Part shown: piece by piece, positions 62,189 through 64,000 of the stretch
Position numbering within the stretch: the first letter of the stretch is position 1
Layout: each line of letters starts with the position of its first letter
Source: Catenulispora sp. GP43
Lineage (GTDB): Bacteria; Actinomycetota; Actinomycetes; Streptomycetales; Catenulisporaceae
Direction: 5' to 3'
DNA: 64,000 nucleotides
NCBI RefSeq assembly: GCF_041260665.1
Contig: NZ_JBGCCT010000010.1
Coordinates: 1 to 64,000, forward strand
Made by a program: the position numbers and the translations under genes
Notes under the pieces: generated by a model
The model's database searches: none
Told to the model about the DNA's origin: nothing
What the model saw: the letters and a program-made list of their open reading frames with translations, nothing else

Positions 62189-63049
62189 CTACCGAATGAC
62201 GGCCGCCGGGTGGGGCCACAGGGGACGACAGATTGCGGGATCGCTGTAGTCGGGGACGCCGTCCACGGTGCGGACGAGATCGTCATTGCCGTGGCGCACC
62301 GGCACGCCGTCCTGGCCAAGACGCCGCACCCAACGGTTGTCACCGGGTTGGAGGTGGACCGCCAGGGAACGGCGCGGTTCGCTGCCGTGGTTGAGGCCGC
62401 TGCCGTGGACCGTGCGGCAGTGGTGGAAGCTGACCTGGCCGCGTCGCAGCGTGGGCGTGACCGGGTCGACGGAATGACCCTGGCTGCGGGTCCGTTCGAT
62501 CAGGGCCGTGTCGTCCTGCGAGAAGAAGTCCAGACCGGTGACATCCCACTGCTGGCTGCCGGGCAGGAAGGAGACTCCGCCGTTGGCCTCGTCGACGTCG
62601 TGGAAGCCGATCCAGGCGGTCAGCATGTCGTCCGAGGAGCACGACTGCCAGTACTGGCGGTCGGTGTGCCAGCCCACCCGGCTCGGAGCTCCGCCGGCGT
62701 CCACCGGCTTGTACAGCAGTTGGTCATGCCACAGCCGGATGCTGTCGGCGCCGGCGAGGACGGCGGCGGTGGCGGCTATGGCGGGATGGGCGACCAGGCC
62801 GGCGAGTTCGTCCACGCGCAGCGACGCGTAGTCGTTCTTGCGGAGGACGTCCCCGTGTTCGGCGCGCCAGCCGCGGGTGCCGGGAAGGTCGGGCAGCGCT
62901 CGATCGTGGTCGTCGGCATAGAACCGGCGCATTCCGCGCTCGGCGGCATCGAGCAGTTCGCCCGGCAGTATCGCCGGCGAGACCCAGTAGCCGTTCTGTC
63001 GGTAGAAGGCGACGTCATCAGGTCCTGGAAGAAGGGTGTCGAGGTCCAT
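62189..63049 (-). CDS. Phytanoyl-CoA dioxygenase (PhyH) family protein
   Basis: 286 residues. Fe(II)/2-oxoglutarate facial triad: H128-x-D130 (GWHTDRQYW) and H215 (TVHGSG), with R226/R227 for 2-oxoglutarate. Family includes phytanoyl-CoA hydroxylase and many secondary-metabolite hydroxylases. It is upstream of the ACAD operon on the same strand but separated by the operators, and divergent from the AraC regulator. Confidence 0.9.
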   Translation of the reverse strand: MDLDTLLPGPDDVAFYRQNGYWVSPAILPGELLDAAERGMRRFYADDHDRALPDLPGTRGWRAEHGDVLRKNDYASLRVDELAGLVAHPAIAATAAVLAGADSIRLWHDQLLYKPVDAGGAPSRVGWHTDRQYWQSCSSDDMLTAWIGFHDVDEANGGVSFLPGSQQWDVTGLDFFSQDDTALIERTRSQGHSVDPVTPTLRRGQVSFHHCRTVHGSGLNHGSEPRRSLAVHLQPGDNRWVRRLGQDGVPVRHGNDDLVRTVDGVPDYSDPAICRPLWPHPAAVIR

Positions 63050-63119
63050 GGCCTCAAGCTATGAGCGCAGACCACCGCCGAGCTTCCCCGATGTTCCTGT
63101 ATCTGTACACAATCTTCAG

Positions 63120-64000
63120 GTGCACAAACTGACCCGACCCGACGGGGCCAAAGCCGGATTCCACGCCGAGGTCGACGAATCGGCCGGTGGCCTGCACCAC
63201 GCCGGAGAGCAGTGGGTTCCCCCGCAGTTCATGATCGACACCCACAGCCATCCGGTGTGGGAGCTCTACCTGCAGGTCCACGGGCTGACTCGATGGATGG
63301 TCGGAAGCAGAACGCGGCCCTTGCACCCGGGAGACCTCTTGGCGGTCGCACCCGGGGTGAAGCACCGGCTGATCACGCCGACCAACGGCAATCATCACTT
63401 TTATTTCGCGGCCTTCGACCTGCCGACGGTCCTGCACCGAAACCCCGCGCTCGCCGCGGCATGGGCCGACCAGCCCGAGAGCATCCACTGTCAGGCCACC
63501 AGCGCCCTGCCCGAGGCCTTCGCGGCTCTCACCCGCGAGCTCACCTTCCACCAGCCGTATCCGCACGAAGGCATCACCCTGGCCCTGGACCAGGTCGTGC
63601 TGGCCACGACCCGCAGCCTGCAGGCGAGCGCACCGCTGCCGCGGATGAGCGTCCACCCCGCCGTCGCCGCCGCTCGCGACCTGCTCGACCGGCACTACGA
63701 ACGCCGCTGGAGACTGGCCGACCTGGCCCGCCACGTCGGGTTGGCTCCCACCTACCTGGCCGGCATGTTCGCCGCGGAGACAGGCCAGCCGCCCCACCGC
63801 TACCTCCAGCAACGCCGCATCGACGTCGCCAAGCAGCTGCTGGCCACCAGCGACCTGCCCGTCACCGCGATCGCCACCAGCCTCGGATTCGCCTCCAGCC
63901 AGCACTTCGCGCGCGCCTTCGGGCAGGCAGTCGCCGCCACGCCGACCGCCTATCGAAGGCAGCAGCGGAGCGTTCCACGGCCGGGGCAAGAGAGCCGTTG
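63120..64000 (+). CDS. AraC family transcriptional regulator (3' partial)
   Basis: 293 residues visible from GTG 63120, no stop before the window end. N-terminal AraC cupin (DTHSHPVWELYLQVHGLTRWMVGSRTRPLHPGDLLAVAPG), two C-terminal HTHs (LADLARHVGLAPTYLAGMFAAETGQPPHRYLQQRRI; LPVTAIATSLGFASSQHFARAFGQAV). Divergent from the PhyH gene and its probable regulator. The RBS is weak. The remaining C-terminus lies outside. Confidence 0.9.
   Translation, partial: MHKLTRPDGAKAGFHAEVDESAGGLHHAGEQWVPPQFMIDTHSHPVWELYLQVHGLTRWMVGSRTRPLHPGDLLAVAPGVKHRLITPTNGNHHFYFAAFDLPTVLHRNPALAAAWADQPESIHCQATSALPEAFAALTRELTFHQPYPHEGITLALDQVVLATTRSLQASAPLPRMSVHPAVAAARDLLDRHYERRWRLADLARHVGLAPTYLAGMFAAETGQPPHRYLQQRRIDVAKQLLATSDLPVTAIATSLGFASSQHFARAFGQAVAATPTAYRRQQRSVPRPGQESR

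Overview
The window is about 70% GC, with strong third-position GC bias, dense divergent and overlapping genes (many GTGA and ATGA stop-start overlaps), PPOX/F420-type enzymes, twin-arginine and lipoprotein signals, GT87 mannosyltransferases and many ECF sigma factors. This points to a filamentous, soil-type actinomycete of the Streptomyces, Catenulispora or Actinospica kind. The exact genus cannot be read from the sequence. No rRNA, tRNA, CRISPR array, insertion sequence or integrase was recognised. Gene functions are homology-style calls made by eye from motifs.

Layout. 1-4500: end of a secreted protein, a threonine-synthase-like PLP enzyme, then a small graveyard in which a broken Rhs-type toxin gene with its putative immunity gene abuts a broken ECF sigma gene on the other strand. 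4522-9548: secreted erythromycin-esterase-like hydrolase, a DEAD-box RNA helicase with a long leader, and a PucR-type regulator. 9810-20159: one ten-kilobase operon for peptides containing D-residues (serine hydrolase, complete Dpp/Opp ABC importer, dipeptidase, GNAT acyltransferase, enolase-superfamily racemase). 20205-30887: AlkZ-like protein, chromate transporter, lipoproteins, a membrane-anchored solute-binding protein, and an ECF41 sigma factor facing a flavodoxin-like gene. 30884-33126: a second ECF41 sigma with SDR and DoxX partners. 33345-36508: two GT87 membrane mannosyltransferase-like proteins and a WXG100-like protein. 37051-38946: a Trypco1-type protein, a protein with two ECF sigma factors in one chain, and a small membrane protein. 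39241-49573: LysR and PucR regulators and a catabolic cluster (two-component flavin monooxygenase, DUF3500, NTF2-like, HpcH/HpaI aldolase, cupin, DUF2255, SDR, AraC). 49960-53891: TetR facing an alpha/beta hydrolase, metallo-hydrolase and DHA2 exporter operon, with a striking palindromic operator. 54077-57697: flavin and F420 enzymes, a broken secreted ORF, and an ECF sigma factor fused through a zinc finger and membrane helix to a GH99-like domain. 57805-63049: acyl-CoA dehydrogenase, APH-like kinase, histidine phosphatase, SDR and TetR operon preceded by two palindromic operators, and a PhyH dioxygenase. 63120-64000: AraC regulator running off the window.

Themes. (1) Sigma-factor innovation: five loci, two of them multi-domain fusions and two ECF41 units with recognisable ECF41-like promoters. 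(2) Several small self-contained catabolic units, each with its own regulator and visible operators. (3) Short tandem repeats that repeatedly sit over stop codons or divergent promoters. The items judged most worth follow-up are the double-sigma protein, the sigma-GH99 fusion, the D-peptide to L-amino-acid operon, and the ACAD/APH operon that may degrade 4-hydroxyacyl-CoA.
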